Counted from the first letter of the stretch, positions 1 through 13,036 are shown. The stretch is DNA of 64,000 bases from Paratinospora sagittata (GCA_035771175.1 CM069597.1:9459001-9523000), one strand, 5' to 3'. The notes: generated by a model not told the origin, from the letters alone. Translations and numbers: made by a program.

Positions 1-2610
1 GACCAACACATGTGAAGGTTGGTGCATGAAAGTGGACAAGTGTCCAATGCCCACTTGTCTTCTTCAAGGAAGTGCTAGAATGAGTGGAGGGAACCAAGGA
101 GAGGAAAACAAGGAGAGAATCAAGGAGGGAATCAAGGAAGTGCTAGAAAGAGGTGAGTGGAGAGAAAAGAAAGAAGAAGAGAAAGAAAAGAAGAGAAAGG
201 AAAGAAGAAGAGAAAGAAGGAGAGAGTTGCAGGAGTAAGAACCCTGCAAGATTTTCATCAAAGAAGTGGATCTTTGGAATTTACGGTCAGATTGAGCTCA
301 AATTTTGTCAGCACGTTCGTAGCTTATGGTTCTTCATTCTGGTCGGTGGAGATCTTGATCAGAGGTTTCTTCTGAGAGATCTAACCTCTCAAACAAAGCT
401 GGCCGGAAAGTCTGGATTTCTCGCACTGTTTCGCTCAAACTTATAGATCTCCTAAATCTACCGTTAGATGGTTATCAAATTTGGATATGTAGTTTATAAC
501 TGATATTTATACATTCTGAACGGTGGAGATCGTAATTAGAAGCTTGTGCTAAGAGATATAACCTCTGAAACAAAGCTGGTCGGAATTTCTGGGTTTCTCG
601 TTCCGTTTCGGTAAAACTTGTAGATCTCCTCAACGTACCGTTGGATGGATATCAAATTTGAGTATGTAGTTTACAACAGATATTTCTGTATTCTGAACGG
701 TAAAAATATTTATACGTTAATTATTTTGTGTGATATAGCCATCTGAGTTTGGGTATTTGCAGCAGGAAAGGAGAAACTGTCTGATTAGACACTTGCTCAT
801 CAAAGATACATATCTTTTTGGTCCACCGTTGGATTGGGCTGATATTTGGACAGAAGGTTTGTTTCTTCACATACTTCAATCTGTACGGTTGATTTTGTGA
901 TTACATATTTCTGTTGGTAGATTGATACATCTGAACAGAATAATACATGTGAAGAATTGGTAGGGTTGTTTGTATTAGACCTACATTTAGAATATGAACT
1001 TAGACCTTTCCAAATAGCTTGCATGTCAACTATGTTGACCTAGTTGCCATTTTGGATAAACCCATGATGCAAAATCAGTGATATACATGGCTGAACATGG
1101 CGACCTAGTGTAAATCGACAATATGGCCTAAGTATGGAAAATTTCATATTTTAGGGCTTTTGATGCTTTTGGCTTAGAATCATTGAATTGATGCAACTTA
1201 TGTTTAATTAAGCATGATTAGGGTTGATTATGCTACTGATTTGGTGGTTGTGACCATATCATGGGTTAGGCCTACTTGTGATCAAGTGACCCAAATTTGG
1301 ACATGTTTATGCCTAAGGAATTGAAAATCAGTATTTTTGATTAATAGAATGGTTTATGAATGAGAACTATGCATTAGAGGCCTAAGTCATGTGATTTGAG
1401 TTGAATGATGGGATTAAATGGGATTTAGGCCTATTAATTATATGTGGGCTGATTTAGGGTTGATTTGTAATGTCTATGTAATTGAGCATAGAAATTGATG
1501 TATGGTAGGATATTGATGTATGTTTCAGGATCTTGATTGGGTTGATTCGGTTTGGTGGTCGTGTGTGATTAAATACTCTCGCGAGGCTTGGTTGTGAGTA
1601 GGCTTCACTTATGATTATATCATTTATGTCATCATATCACTTATATATATTGTATGTTGAAAGCATGAATGTGTTCTAATGTTTTGAATGATGCATTGAT
1701 TTGAGAAAACCTTATGACTTTGGTTGGGCCCATCTATCTGGCTAATAGGGGGACTTGACCTTGTCATAGGAGGGTTTTAAGAAGGAAATGATTGGGATCA
1801 ACGGCACGGTGAAATAGACGTGGACTAGTAACCCAAGTAAACATGATTGGGATCAACGGCACGGCGAAATAGACGTGGACTAGTAACCCAAGGCATGTGG
1901 AATGTGGATCCAAATTGATAAACTTTTACTTGCATCGAACTTATTATAAATGCTTGATATCTATATGTTATGAGCTTTTAATCATGCTACACATTGACAT
2001 GCATACATGGTTTTTATTGATGAGTATTGATAGCATATTTGAATTCTATTCACTGGGCATCGTTGGCTCACCCTCATTTTCCTCTTTCAGGTCCTTCTGT
2101 CCCGAATAAGGGCAAGGGAGTAGTCATATCTTGAGGGCCTTGCCTGCGAGAGAATCCAAGTCCTCGATGTGAGTTGAGAGGCATTTTGATTGAATTGTGT
2201 TTTAAATTATTAAGTATTATGTTTTGGATTATGTAATTATAACACTTACCACATTGTAGTATGGGTGAGTTGGGACTTGTTAGATAGACTGTGTGGGCAT
2301 ATGACGATTTTTATTTGTACCCACAATTTTAGATTTTATGTCTATGTCAATTTTAATGGACTGTAGGGATTATGATTTTATTTATGGTTCATTTTTATGG
2401 ATTATCTCTTGTCTTGGATGATTAATACGGTGGGTAGTTTTGTTTAATACCTTTTGATATCATATTGTTGTTTGGGATAAGGCTTGTAGGGTCTCAACCA
2501 CCTCACGGGAGTTGAGGAGTGGTCGGAGATGCCTACGCCGGGCGTCCCGCCCCGGCATTCCGCATGCCATTCCCTGCGGGGTTGGTGGTCCGGGGCACGG
2601 GGTCGCCACA
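1..2610 (+). repeat. 5' LTR of the chromovirus (partial)
   Basis: This matches 7342-9951 and ends in the same GTCGCCACA, immediately before the primer-binding site. It holds a purine-only stretch near 150-230, a 55-bp tandem duplication at 1788-1892, and a GC-rich foldback-prone 3' end at 2460-2610. Open frames inside it, such as the lysine/glutamate-rich one near 26-238, are products of purine-rich sequence and are not genes. Confidence 0.93.
1788..1892 (+). repeat. 55-bp tandem duplication inside the 5' LTR
   Basis: Two copies start at 1788 and 1843 and differ by one base (GGTGAAATAG versus GGCGAAATAG) before the second copy ends. The same pair occurs in the 3' LTR, so the duplication predates this insertion. 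Confidence 0.9.
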
Positions 2611-2612
2611 GT

Positions 2613-2624
2613 TGGTATCAGAGC
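2613..2624 (+). promoter_or_regulatory. Primer-binding site for initiator tRNA-Met
   Basis: TGGTATCAGAGC lies two bases after the LTR end. It is the standard complement of the 3' end of plant initiator tRNA-Met and marks the start of the internal region. Confidence 0.93.
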
Positions 2625-2696
2625 CTGATTTTACTAGGTTTGGTCTATGTATTGGACTTAGATGACTTTGACCTAGGAATTTGGTGAGAGATTTAG

Positions 2697-3378
2697 GTGA
2701 TTAAAAAGCTTAAAGGAATTAACTTAAAAGCCTTACTATCATATTTTCTGTGTGTATTATATGATATGGGTAGTTATAAGGCGGGCACTAGTGGGGCTGA
2801 GGCTAGTGGAGCTGCAGGGGCAGCAGGACCTCAAATGGTTGTACCTCAGCCTATGCCTACACCTGCTCCTATTGTTGTGGAGAACCCCACTAATCGGCAG
2901 ATCAAACTGCTAGAGAAGTTCATGAAACTAAAGGCTAAGGAATTCACTGGTGGAGTTGACTTAAAAAAGGCCGAAGATTGGCTGAAGAATGTCGAGAAGA
3001 TCAGTCGCTCTTTAGAGCTTGATGAGGAGTCTCAGGTCCTATGTGCTGCTCACACACTGGAGAGTGATGCAGAGGACTGGTGGCTTTCAGTGTTGGTATG
3101 TCTACACGGGCAGCTCCAGGTGAACAGACTTCACAAGCAAAGTCTGGGGGGCAGTTCCAAACTCCGTGGAAGAAGGGAAGATGGGAAAGGAAGAGAAAAT
3201 TTTATGGAGGAGCACAGTCCGAGGGTACTCAGAGTAAGACATCCCAGGTTCAGACTGGTATGATGGCCTCACCAGTGGTTTCCTCTCCTGTCCCGATTCC
3301 TATTCAGGCACCGAGTGCACCGAGACCCCATTCTCACAGACTGCTGGCCGAGGCAGAGGTAGAGGCCGAGGAAGCTAT
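2697..3378 (+). pseudogene. gag of the chromovirus, internally deleted and frameshifted
   Basis: The reading frame opens at 2697 or, more likely, at the ATG at 2766 (MGSYKAG). It gives a Gag-type N-terminal half ending near AEDWW at about 3080. After that the frame jumps: the basic C-terminal half of Gag continues in another frame from about 3085 to 3325. A second shift near 3328 moves to the frame carrying Gly-Arg repeats, the CCHC knuckle and pol. The middle of the Gag domain, several hundred bases in full-length relatives, appears to be missing at the first junction. No functional Gag can come from this copy, although pol is open. Confidence 0.8.
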
Positions 3379-6300
3379 GTGACGACATCTCAGACTGGGT
3401 CATTTGCGCCCAGGGCTCCATTCTTATGTTTTCATTGTGGGCAGGCTGGGCATAGGAAGCTCGAGTGTCCGAATTTTCAGAGAGCTCAGGGATTTGTGCA
3501 GCAGTCCAGTGCCAGAGAGACAGCGAAGGCAGCTACTGAGCCAGACCCGACAGCATCCAGGACTTTGGTGGAAGGTACTCTTATTATTTGTGGTACTTCT
3601 ATGCATGTATTATCTGATGCTGGGTCTACATTATCATTCATATCTGGACGTATGGTAGATAATTTGCATTTGACTCCCATTAGGGCTAGTACATGGTTAG
3701 TGGTGAGTACTGTAGCTGGGGAAAGGATCTACCCGAACATGATTTGTAGCCAGTGTGTGGTTCAGATTGGTGATGTTGAGATGCCTATTGACTTTCGAGT
3801 CCTAGAGTTTTTAGAGTTTGATGCAATTCTAGGGATGGATTGGCTCGCAGCTTATCATGCAATTATCGACTGTTTCACGAAGAGAATCATTTTTCAGATT
3901 CCCGGACACCCAATGTTTACACTACAGGGTAGAGCTTCAGACCAGACAGTCACAAGGGGTAGATTTGTGACTGATGGAGATAGGGAGATTTTGGCTGGGT
4001 TAGTACCTAATGAGGAAGAGACTAGTGAGGTGATACTTGAGGATATTGCCATTGTTAGGGACTTTGAAGATGTGTTCCCTGCGGATCTTCCAGGATTACC
4101 ACCGAAACGAGAGATCGATTTCATTATTGAACTAGTCCCTGGCACGAAGCCTATCTCCATGGCACCATATAGAATGGCGCCAGCCGAGTTGAAAGAGTTG
4201 CAGAAACAGCTCGAGGAGTTATTGGCTAAAGGCTTTATTTGCCCGAGTGTGTCACCCTGGGGAGCTCCAGTTCTTTTTGTGAAAAAGAAAGATGGGAGCT
4301 TGCGGTTGTGCATCGACTATCGCCAATTGAACAGGATGACCATCAAGAACAAGTATCCTCTCCCAAGGATTGATGACTTGTTTGATCAGTTGAGGGGAGC
4401 GAGGTATTTTTCAAAGATTGATTTGCGCTCCGGGTATCATCAACTGAGGATCAGGGAGGAGGATGTGCCTAAGACGGCATTCAGAACCCGCTATGGACAT
4501 TATGAGTTCCTTGTGATGCCATTTGGTGTGACTAATGCACCAGCGATGTTCATGGACCTGATGCAGAGGGTCTTTAGGCAGTATCTGGATAAGTTTGTCA
4601 TCGTCTTCATTGATGACATATTGGTGTATTCCAAGACTCGAGCTGAGCATGAGGAACACCTTAGAGTGACTTTGCAAACCCTGAGAGAGCATAGGCTATA
4701 TGCAAAGCTGAGCAAGTGCGAATTTTGGATCACCGAAGTGAAGTTCTTAGGTCATGTGGTGAGTTCTGAGGGGATTTCAGTTGATCCGTCTAAGGTTGAA
4801 GCCATTATCAGTTGGCCTAGGCCTACCACAGTGACCGAGATCAGAAGCTTTCTTGGGTTAGCTGGTTACTATAGGAGATTCGTTCAGGGATTCTCCAAGA
4901 TAGCTACGCCTATGACTAGGCTCACCCAGAAAGATGTGTCATTTGCATGGACCGAGGAGTGTGAGAATGCCTTTTTAGAGCTGAAGAAAAGATTGACATC
5001 TACGCCAGTGTTGATTTTGCCAGAGCCTGATCAGGAGTTGGTTATCTATACTGATGCCTCTCGCATCGGCTTAGGTTGCGTGTTGATGCAGAAGGATAGG
5101 GTCATTGCTTATGCATCGAGGCAGTTGAAGGTGCATGAAAAGAACTACCCTGTTCATGACTTAGAACTGGCCGCAGTGGTTTTTGCTTTGAAGATTTGGA
5201 GGCATTATCTCTATGGTGAGAGATTCACTCTGTATTCTGACCATAAGAGCCTCAAGTACTTGTTCTCTCAGAAGGAATTGAACATGAGGCAGAGAAGGTG
5301 GTTGGAGCTCCTCAAAGACTATGATTTTACATTGGAATACCACCCAGGTAAAGCCAATGTAGTGGCTGATGCGTTGAGCAGGAAGCGGGTAGAGACAGTT
5401 ATGGTAGCACGCCAGATGTCTCATGAGTGGAGACTACTTGAGGCGGCTACGGTTATGAGTGTATGTGCTACTCCTTCAGATCAGATTGTGATATGTGCTC
5501 AAATGAGAGCTCAGCCTACACAAGTCCAGGAGGTAATTGACCAACAGAGACTTGACGTTGATTATGGGATATACAAGTCTTGGGCTAAGAGCAGTGATTT
5601 TACTGATTGGCACTTGTCATCTGATGGTGCCTTGAGATTTAGGGGACGTTTATGGGTTCCCACAGATCCACGACTTAGACAGAGTGTTCTCCAAGAGGCT
5701 CACAGATCTCATTATGCTATTCATCCTGGCGGAACCAAGATGTATCATGATATGAAAAGAATGTATTGGTGGCCCGACATGAAGAGAGAAATAGCTCAGT
5801 TCATTCAGAGGTGTGAGATCTGTCAAAGAGTCAAAGCTGAGCATCAGAGGCCTGGAGGGCAGATGCAACCGCTTGCCATTCCTGAGTGGAAATGGGAGCA
5901 TGTCATTATGGATTTTGTTGTGGGATTACCCAACACCCCGAGGAGACATAATGCTGTTTGGGTTATTATTGATCGCTTGACCAAGTCTGCTCACTTTCTA
6001 CCGGTGAACACTAGGGATTCTATGGACAAGCTGAGCAGACTCTATATGCGGGAGATAGTCAGATTACATGGAGTGCCTGTTTCGATTGTGTCAGATAGGG
6101 ATCCGAGGTTTACATCGGTATTCTGGCAGGGGTTGCAGAGGCAGCTAGACACTAGACTAGATCTCAGTACCGCTTTTCACCCCCAGACGGATGGCCAGTC
6201 TGAGAGGTTGATATCGATTTTAGAGGATATGCTTCGAGCTTGTGTCCTTGAGTCCAGTGGTAACTGGGAGGAGTACATACATTTGTGTGAGTTCGCGTAC

Positions 6301-6960
6301 AACAATAGCTATCAGTCCAGTATTGGCATGGCTCCTTTTGAGGCATTGTATGGTCGACCCTGTAGATCTCTGATCTGTTGGACGGAGGTAGGGGATGTTG
6401 CGATGATGGGACCAGAGTTTGTACAAGAACACACAGAGAATATTAAGAGGATCAAGCATAATATGAAAGTAGCCCAAGACAGGCAGAAGAGTTACACTGA
6501 TGCCAAGCGGAAGACCGTAGAGTTCGAGGTGGGTGACCAAGTTTTATTGAAGGTCTCACCTCAGAAGGGCCAAACTAGATTTGGGATAAAAGGCAAGCTC
6601 GCTCCGAGATTTATTGGGCCGTTCGAGGTTTTAGAACGAATTGGCCCCGTCGCTTACCGATTAGCCTTGCCACCTCAGTTAGCAGCAGTCCACAATGTCT
6701 TTCACGTGTCAATGCTGAGAGTATACAAGAGTGATTTTGATCACGTCTTGGACTGGAGGAACATTGAACTGAGGCAGGATGGGACTTATGATGAGGAACC
6801 TATTCAGATACTTGACCGGAAGGTCCAGAGGTTACGTAACCGTGAGATTCCGATGGTTAAGGTGAGATGGCAGTTCCATGGCGAGGAACAGGTTACTTGG
6901 GAGCGTGAGGACTACATGATGGAGCACTTTGCCGAGTTCATGGGCTTAGGTAATTCTTAA
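3379..6960 (+). CDS. pol: Pol polyprotein: CCHC knuckle, protease, RT, RNase H, integrase, chromodomain
   Basis: This is one open frame of 1193 codons counted from an in-frame GTG at 3379. The frame runs on upstream with no natural ATG, as expected when gag and pol are fused. In order: a CCHC zinc knuckle ([14 protein letters not shown], residues 15-30); an aspartic protease with the DAGS motif (Asp80); reverse transcriptase with FIDD (Asp412/Asp413); RNase H starting YTDAS (Asp559); an integrase zinc domain (His775, His782, Cys812, Cys815); an integrase core with Asp845, Asp906 and Glu942, giving D-D(35)-E spacing; and a GPF/Y-like module. A chromodomain lies near 1135-1187. It has Ile where the first aromatic-cage residue is expected, as in plant group II chromodomains. 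No stop or frameshift was seen, so the catalytic part looks intact. Products would make cDNA and integrate it in the nucleus. Confidence 0.95.
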   Translation: MTTSQTGSFAPRAPFLCFHCGQAGHRKLECPNFQRAQGFVQQSSARETAKAATEPDPTASRTLVEGTLIICGTSMHVLSDAGSTLSFISGRMVDNLHLTPIRASTWLVVSTVAGERIYPNMICSQCVVQIGDVEMPIDFRVLEFLEFDAILGMDWLAAYHAIIDCFTKRIIFQIPGHPMFTLQGRASDQTVTRGRFVTDGDREILAGLVPNEEETSEVILEDIAIVRDFEDVFPADLPGLPPKREIDFIIELVPGTKPISMAPYRMAPAELKELQKQLEELLAKGFICPSVSPWGAPVLFVKKKDGSLRLCIDYRQLNRMTIKNKYPLPRIDDLFDQLRGARYFSKIDLRSGYHQLRIREEDVPKTAFRTRYGHYEFLVMPFGVTNAPAMFMDLMQRVFRQYLDKFVIVFIDDILVYSKTRAEHEEHLRVTLQTLREHRLYAKLSKCEFWITEVKFLGHVVSSEGISVDPSKVEAIISWPRPTTVTEIRSFLGLAGYYRRFVQGFSKIATPMTRLTQKDVSFAWTEECENAFLELKKRLTSTPVLILPEPDQELVIYTDASRIGLGCVLMQKDRVIAYASRQLKVHEKNYPVHDLELAAVVFALKIWRHYLYGERFTLYSDHKSLKYLFSQKELNMRQRRWLELLKDYDFTLEYHPGKANVVADALSRKRVETVMVARQMSHEWRLLEAATVMSVCATPSDQIVICAQMRAQPTQVQEVIDQQRLDVDYGIYKSWAKSSDFTDWHLSSDGALRFRGRLWVPTDPRLRQSVLQEAHRSHYAIHPGGTKMYHDMKRMYWWPDMKREIAQFIQRCEICQRVKAEHQRPGGQMQPLAIPEWKWEHVIMDFVVGLPNTPRRHNAVWVIIDRLTKSAHFLPVNTRDSMDKLSRLYMREIVRLHGVPVSIVSDRDPRFTSVFWQGLQRQLDTRLDLSTAFHPQTDGQSERLISILEDMLRACVLESSGNWEEYIHLCEFAYNNSYQSSIGMAPFEALYGRPCRSLICWTEVGDVAMMGPEFVQEHTENIKRIKHNMKVAQDRQKSYTDAKRKTVEFEVGDQVLLKVSPQKGQTRFGIKGKLAPRFIGPFEVLERIGPVAYRLALPPQLAAVHNVFHVSMLRVYKSDFDHVLDWRNIELRQDGTYDEEPIQILDRKVQRLRNREIPMVKVRWQFHGEEQVTWEREDYMMEHFAEFMGLGNS

Positions 6961-6990
6961 CCTTAAAACTTCGAGGACGAAGTTCATTCT

Positions 6991-7003
6991 AAGGTGGGTG
7001 TGA
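6991..7003 (+). promoter_or_regulatory. Polypurine tract region before the 3' LTR
   Basis: A purine-rich AAGGTGGGTG segment ends directly before the TGTGACGCC that opens the 3' LTR. This is the place where plus-strand DNA priming occurs in LTR retrotransposons. Confidence 0.7.
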
Positions 7004-9951
7004 TGTGACGCCCCGAAAATTATTTCATCTAGCCCATAACCCAATTGTATTTTGCCCAAACTCTATGTGTTGCCTTGATATGTTTGGTGTTTGTTTGATG
7101 ATTGTTTAATGTTTGTATAGTTAATGCTTGATAATGTATATAAATATATGTATCATAAATTGTATATGAGTCATGTTAAATTAAAGTTTAATGCATATGT
7201 TATTATTTATGCATGGGCTCATTAAACCATGAATTGATATGGGTTAGGATTGATGGAATAAAAGGATAAATGAAATTGAAGATTTGGTGTATTAAATGGA
7301 TTGGACATTTAAAATACATGTGGTTGGTATGGGTAGTATGAGACCAACACATGTGAAGGTTGGTGCATGAAAGTGGACAAGTGTCCAATGCCCACTTGTC
7401 TTCTTCAAGGAAGTGCTAGAATGAGTGGAGGGAACCAAGGAGAGGAAAACAAGGAGAGAATCAAGGAGGGAATCAAGGAAGTGCTAGAAAGAGGTGAGTG
7501 GAGAGAAAAGAAAGAAGAAGAGAAAGAAAAGAAGAGAAAGGAAAGAAGAAGAGAAAGAAGGAGAGAGTTGCAGGAGTAAGAACCCTGCGAGATTTTCATC
7601 AAAGAAGTGGATCTTTGGAATTTACGGTCAGATTGAGCTCAAATTTTGTCAGCACGTTCGTAGCTTATGGTTCTTCATTCTGGTCGGTGGAGATCTTGAT
7701 CAGAGGTTTCTTCTGAGAGATCTAACCTCTCAAACAAAGCTGGCCGGAAAGTCTGGATTTCTCGCACTGTTTCGCTCAAACTTATAAATCTCCTAAATCT
7801 ACCGTTAGATGGTTATCAAATTTGGGTATGTAGTTTATAACTGATATTTATACATTCTGAACGGTGGAGATCGTAATTAGAAGCTTGTGCTAAGAGATAT
7901 AACCTCTGAAACAAAGCTGATCGGAATTTCTGGGTTTCTCGTTCCGTTTCGGTAAAACTTGTAGATCTCCTCAACGTACCGTTGGATGGATATCAAATTT
8001 GAGTATGTAGTTTACAACAGATATTTCTGTATTCTGAACGGTGGAAATATTTATACGTTAATTATTTTGTGTGATATAGCCATCTGAGTTTGGGTATTTG
8101 CAGCAGGAAAGGAGAAACTGTCTGATTAGACACTTGCTCATCAAAGATACATATCTTTTTGGTCCACCGTTGGATTGGGCTGATATTTGGACAGAAGGTT
8201 TGTTTCTTCACATACTTCAATCTGTACGGTTGATTTTGTGATTACATATTTCTGTTGGTAGATTGATACATCTGAACAGAATAATACATGTGAAGAATTG
8301 GTAGGGTTGTTTGTATTAGACCTACATTTAGAATATGAACTTAGACCTTTCCAAATAGCTTGCATGTCAACTATGTTGACCTAGTTGCCATTGTGGATAA
8401 ACCCATGATGCAAAATCAGTGATATACATGGCTGAACATGGCGACCTAGTGTAAATCGACAATATGGCCTAAGTATGGAAAATTTCATATTTTAGGGCTT
8501 TTGATGCTTTTGGCTTAGAATCATTGAATTGATGCAACTTATGTTTAATTAAGCATGATTAGGGTTGATTATGCTACTGATTTGGTGGTTGTGACCATAT
8601 CATGGGTTAGGCCTACTTGTGATCAAGTGACCCAAATTTGGACATGTTTATGCCTAAGGAATTGAAAATCAGTATTTTTGATTAATAGAATGGTTTATGA
8701 ATGAGAACTATGCATTAGAGGCCTAAGTCATGTGATTTGAGTTGAATGATGGGATTAAATGGGATTTAGGCCTATTAATTATATGTGGGCTGATTTAGGG
8801 TTGATTTGTAATGTCTATGTAATTGAGCATAGAAATTGATGTATGGTAGGATATTGATGTATGTTTCAGGATCTTGATTGGGTTGATTCGGTTTGGTGGT
8901 CGTGTGTGATTAAATACTCTCGCGAGGCTTGGTTGTGAGTAGGCTTCACTTATGATTATATCATTTATGTCATCATATCACTTATATATATTGTATGTTG
9001 AAAGCATGAATGTGTTCTAATGTTTTGAATGATGCATTGATTTGAGAAAACCTTATGACTTTGGTTGGGCCCATCTATCTGGCTAATAGGGGGACTTGAC
9101 CTTGTCATAGGAGGGTTTTAAGAAGGAAATGATTGGGATCAACGGCACGGTGAAATAGACGTGGACTAGTAACCCAAGTAAACATGATTGGGATCAACGG
9201 CACGGCGAAATAGACGTGGACTAGTAACCCAAGGCATGTGGAATGTGGATCCAAATTGATAAACTTTTACTTGCATCGAACTTATTATAAATGCTTGATA
9301 TCTATATGTTATGAGCTTTTAATCATGCTACACATTGACATGCATACATGGTTTTTATTGATGAGTATTGATAGCATATTTGAATTCTATTCACTGGGCA
9401 TCGTTGGCTCACCCTCATTTTCCTCTTTCAGGTCCTTCTGTCCCGAATAAGGGCAAGGGAGTAGTCATATCTTGAGGGCCTTGCCTGCGAGAGAATCCAA
9501 GTCCTCGATGTGAGTTGAGAGGCATTTTGATTGAATTGTGTTTTAAATTATTAAGTATTATGTTTTGGATTATGTAATTATAACACTTACCACATTGTAG
9601 TATGGGTGAGTTGGGACTTGTTAGATAGACTATGTGGGCATATGACGATTTTTATTTGTACCCACAATTTTAGATTTTATGTCTATGTCAATTTTAATGG
9701 ACTGTAGGGATTATGATTTTATTTATGGTTCATTTTTATGGATTATCTCTTGTCTTGGATGAGTAATACGGTGGGTAGTTTTGTTTAATACCTTTTGATA
9801 TCATATTGTTGTTTGGGATAAGGCTTGTAGGGTCTCAACCACCTCACGGGAGTTGAGGAGTGGTCGGAGATGCCTACGCCGGGCGTCCCGCCCCGGCATT
9901 CCGCATGCCATTCCCTGCGGGGTTGGTGGTCCGGGGCACGGGGTCGCCACA
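7004..9951 (+). repeat. 3' LTR of the chromovirus (complete, 2948 bp)
   Basis: It opens with TGTGACGCCCC and ends with GTCGCCACA. It is the full-length partner of the truncated 5' LTR. Differences from the 5' copy lie near 5' positions 269, 446, 485, 579, 702, 703, 1053, 2291 and 2426. Confidence 0.95.
9129..9233 (+). repeat. 55-bp tandem duplication inside the 3' LTR
   Basis: Same duplication as at 1788-1892, with the same single-base difference between units. Confidence 0.9.
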
Positions 9952-10924
9952 GAGAGATTTGGATATACTTTCATACTTTGTATATATGTATAACACTACC
10001 TAGACTATGTACAAATGTAGTGGGTGAATATATATAGTTTTTGAAAGCTAATGATAAATGAAATGTTTAATATATGATGGTTTAGAAATTATAGAAATGA
10101 TACATGTGTTTATGATATGATAGTTTTGTGGGAGAATAAAATTGTGGTTAATAAGGTGTATGTGAGACCTTGTATTTATGGGGAGACTCTAGTGAAAATT
10201 TTAGTAAATTTGGAGTATGGGAAGGCTGACAAAGTATCGTAGACATCGGTGTATGGCGTATGTGGTATTTTGTACCGGTTGTGACATCACCCTACAAATG
10301 GTGTCATGACAATTTTAAACACATAAGAGACACAAATGTTAGTCCATTGAGTGATTTCCTAAATCAAAACTTTTCTCACAGTTTCAAAACCCTAGAGCCA
10401 AATATTTTGAACCAAAGTTTGGATTTCAAGCTTTACTTTTATGAATCATTCCAAGCATCATCAAAATTATTTTCTTGAGCAATCTTGATGCAAGGAAAAC
10501 AATATTCATGGTTATAAGATCTATTTCTCTTCCAGCTTAAATTTTCATACCTTGTATTTGGGTATTTGTATTGTTGAGCTTAATTTGTAATTGTTCTATT
10601 TATATAGAACAAACATCATCATTGTCATTTCTAAAGTCTTTGGTAAACCAATACACGTGATTGTGATATCACTTGAGACTCCAAGGTTGGAATCTAGACT
10701 AAGTTTCACGTTTTATCTTGAAAAGGGTCAAGTAGTTCTTCCATATCCCACAAAAAAAAAAGTTAACTTTTCTTTTACCCTCAAAAAAGAAACAAGTAGT
10801 TTGTCCTTAGCCCGTGAAAATGATAGGTTTGTCTTGAACATTGAAAAAGACATTGTAACGGTTTGGTTCACACGCTTGAAGTCAACCCGGTATAATGGAG
10901 TCCTAGAGAAGGTTTCTCTAGGTG
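9952..10924. other. Non-coding, AT-rich sequence with no recognised gene
   Basis: Frames at 10260-10478 and 10591-10929 have low-complexity composition and no recognisable motif. The stretch looks like decayed retroelement sequence, but I cannot assign it. Confidence 0.4.
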
Positions 10925-12340
10925 TGTGATAAGTAGGCTTTTACGTGTGTTTTATGTCATAGTTTTGGTTTGTTAGTTTTTGGTTTTCACTTTTATGTGT
11001 CATTTTATATGAATGTTTTGATAGTTTTTACACTTGGTTTATGTTTGATTTTGTAGGTTTTAAAGTGTTCTTAAAATGATATGAAAGTGGTAAACAAGTT
11101 GTCAAGCATTGGAAGGAAGAAACAAGTGCAAAACAAGGCAAAGAAGTGGAGAAATCGGCTAGAAAAGAGAAGAAAAACACCACCACTCTCGAGAATGGAG
11201 GCCAGGGAGCACACATTGGAGGCCGCAGCGCTCGGATGGTGGTGGTGGTGTGTGAAAAACTGCAAGTAGGGGCCACAGCACCCACAATGGAGGTCGCGAC
11301 TCTCATGCGCCCAGATTTTTCCTACTTTGAGTAGGATTCTTTTTCCGAGTTAGTTGTTTCACCAATTTTTTTCTACTTTCTCCCACATATAAATACATCA
11401 TAAAAGAAAGGTTTTAGAGGGATAATAGAGAGGAGAACAAGTCAAATCGGATTGGATCAAAAGAGAAGAAGATGAAGAAGATGGAGACAAGGGAGCAATC
11501 TTCACATCTAGATATCTAGTTTGTTTCTTCATATTTATGTTCATAGATTTGTTTTGTGTTTTCTTCTTTCATATTATGAACTAGATCATTGATCTAAAGG
11601 ATAGATGGATCATCTATATCATACTATGTTTTAATTTGGTTTTGATTATTATTAATAGATTTTTCGTAGTTTATTTATATTTTTTAGTTTTTAATGCTTT
11701 TGATCTACTAGCTATAGACTGATTGATTCTAGATCTAGAATTCGGTACTCGAGAGAGGTATCTTGGGATTGGATTGGGGAAAATATAACCTAGGATATTT
11801 ATAGAATCGAAAGTTTTATAAGATCCTTTAAAGTTGTAAAAAAATCACAAAGCGTAACGAGTTTGTATGATTTTGGTTTTTATCGAGAGATCGAAATCAT
11901 ATCATATGAATATGTTCTAACTTGGCACTCGAGAGAGGAAGTTAGAGATTTGAGGATTTTTGACTTATAAACTAGGTGAATAGATTAATAATAAACATAC
12001 ATGAAAGACAGTTAAAAGTTAGGTAAAGTTGAACTTCTAGAATTTTCCTCTATTGATTTCTTATTGATTTTGATTACCGGCTATTTCTTTAGTTTTTGTT
12101 GCATTGTTTTTAATTTAGTTAATTCTCAATTTTGATCATCTAGATAAAGTTAGGGTTTTTAATTATGGTAATTAGTAAGAGTTGAATTGATCCTTAAGGA
12201 CGATAGCCCGAATCATCGGTATCTAGATAAAGTTAGGGTTTTTAATTAGGATTTAGATTTTGGTGTTTATAAATATACCGGTAGGTTGTAAAAATAAGTA
12301 CGAAGAGAAATAAAGTATTCTCCCCAGTTTATTTTTTGAG
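10925..12340 (+). repeat. Degenerate LTR-like sequence, + orientation, family not assigned
   Basis: TGTGATAAGTAGGC near 10925 resembles a gypsy LTR start. A GC-rich array (units near 11190-11240 and 11270-11310 sharing TGGAGGCC/TGGAGGTC) is followed by a TATA box at 11385-11395 (CATATAAATAC). A leader-like region with GAGAGGAGAACAAG follows. A block containing ATCTAGATAAAGTTAGGG occurs twice (12138 and 12221). No partner LTR or target duplication was found, so the ends are approximate. Confidence 0.4.
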
Positions 12341-12405
12341 ATCTAACAATATAAACAAAGAACTAGCAAATTAAAATTTAAGAAAAAAATTGTTCTTTTC
12401 TTATT

Positions 12406-13036
12406 TGTTGAAGCAAGATTTGCCCAACACCAATATTCATAATAAACTGAATTGAATTGAGGATAAAATGAGGGAAAGTGGGAGAAGCATTAACCAAACG
12501 AGAGGCTAGAATTAAACTTCAGCTGTGCCGACCTCGCAAAGGAGATCAAAAGGAGCTTGCCAACCTGACTCGTGACCTTCCCTTCTAGGGTATCCAGGAG
12601 TTACCGAGACTCTCTCTTGAGGAAGAGAAAGAGAGAGGCAAAGGCTGACGTTAGGAGCACCGGTGTGATGTCGGCCTAAAACTCTCTGATGCCTAAGTTA
12701 GAGCCAAAAGCGAATGTAATGCTTGCGTAAGACTCAAAAGTGGAAATCTGTGTCATACCTTTTTTGGCAAATAGTGCAGACATATTTATAGTAGAGGGTC
12801 TGGTCCCCACCAAGGGGACAGGTGGCATTGTGCTCCCCGGCGAATAAGTGGTCTCGGAGAGCACGTGGCATGCTCTGGTGGCATTGGCTCCTGATGCAGG
12901 TTCCCCGCCAATTCACCTCGGGAGCCCAAGGTGACGGACGCGCTATTTTCTGAGTTTTTCCCGCCTTGGACTTTTATTTGGGCTTCAGCGTGAGCCCCGC
13001 ACTTTTTATAAGTACTAGCTTATTTGTCATTCAACA
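12406..13036 (-). mobile_element. Solo LTR, minus orientation, with 5-bp target duplication
   Basis: The segment runs from TGTTGAAGC to TTCAACA, so its ends are inverted TGTTGAA/TTCAACA. It is flanked on both sides by TTATT (12401-12405 and 13037-13041). Read on the minus strand it has a TATA box (TATAAATATG, 12781-12790) and a GC-rich region upstream of it. No primer-binding site follows its 3' end, so it is a solo LTR. Superfamily unknown. Confidence 0.85.

Larger units (their letters stand above)
1..9951 (+). mobile_element. Ty3/gypsy chromovirus LTR retrotransposon (Tekay/Del-like), left edge cut by window
   Basis: The element has two long LTRs that match base for base with a constant offset of 7341 and no indel. 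Between them are a tRNA-Met primer-binding site, a broken gag, an intact pol with a C-terminal chromodomain, and a purine-rich tract. About 338 bases of the 5' LTR lie outside the window, so the left target duplication cannot be checked; the five bases after the right end are gagag. I counted about 9 substitutions over 2610 aligned LTR bases (near 0.35 percent), which implies a very recent insertion. The chromodomain, single gag-pol layout and nearly 3-kb LTRs fit the Tekay/Del clade; the clade name is inference. Confidence 0.95.

Noticed and set aside
26..238. Lysine/glutamate-rich open frame near the left end (and its copy at 7367-7579)
   Set aside because: It is a by-product of a purine-only stretch inside the LTR. 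The opposite frame is serine/leucine-rich and equally open.
800..2109. Other open frames within the chromovirus LTRs
   Set aside because: They are duplicated in both LTRs, short, and carry no recognisable domain.
11028..11334. Open frames on both strands around the GC-rich block
   Set aside because: They follow repeated TGGAGGCC units upstream of a TATA box in an LTR-like sequence, with no protein similarity recognised.
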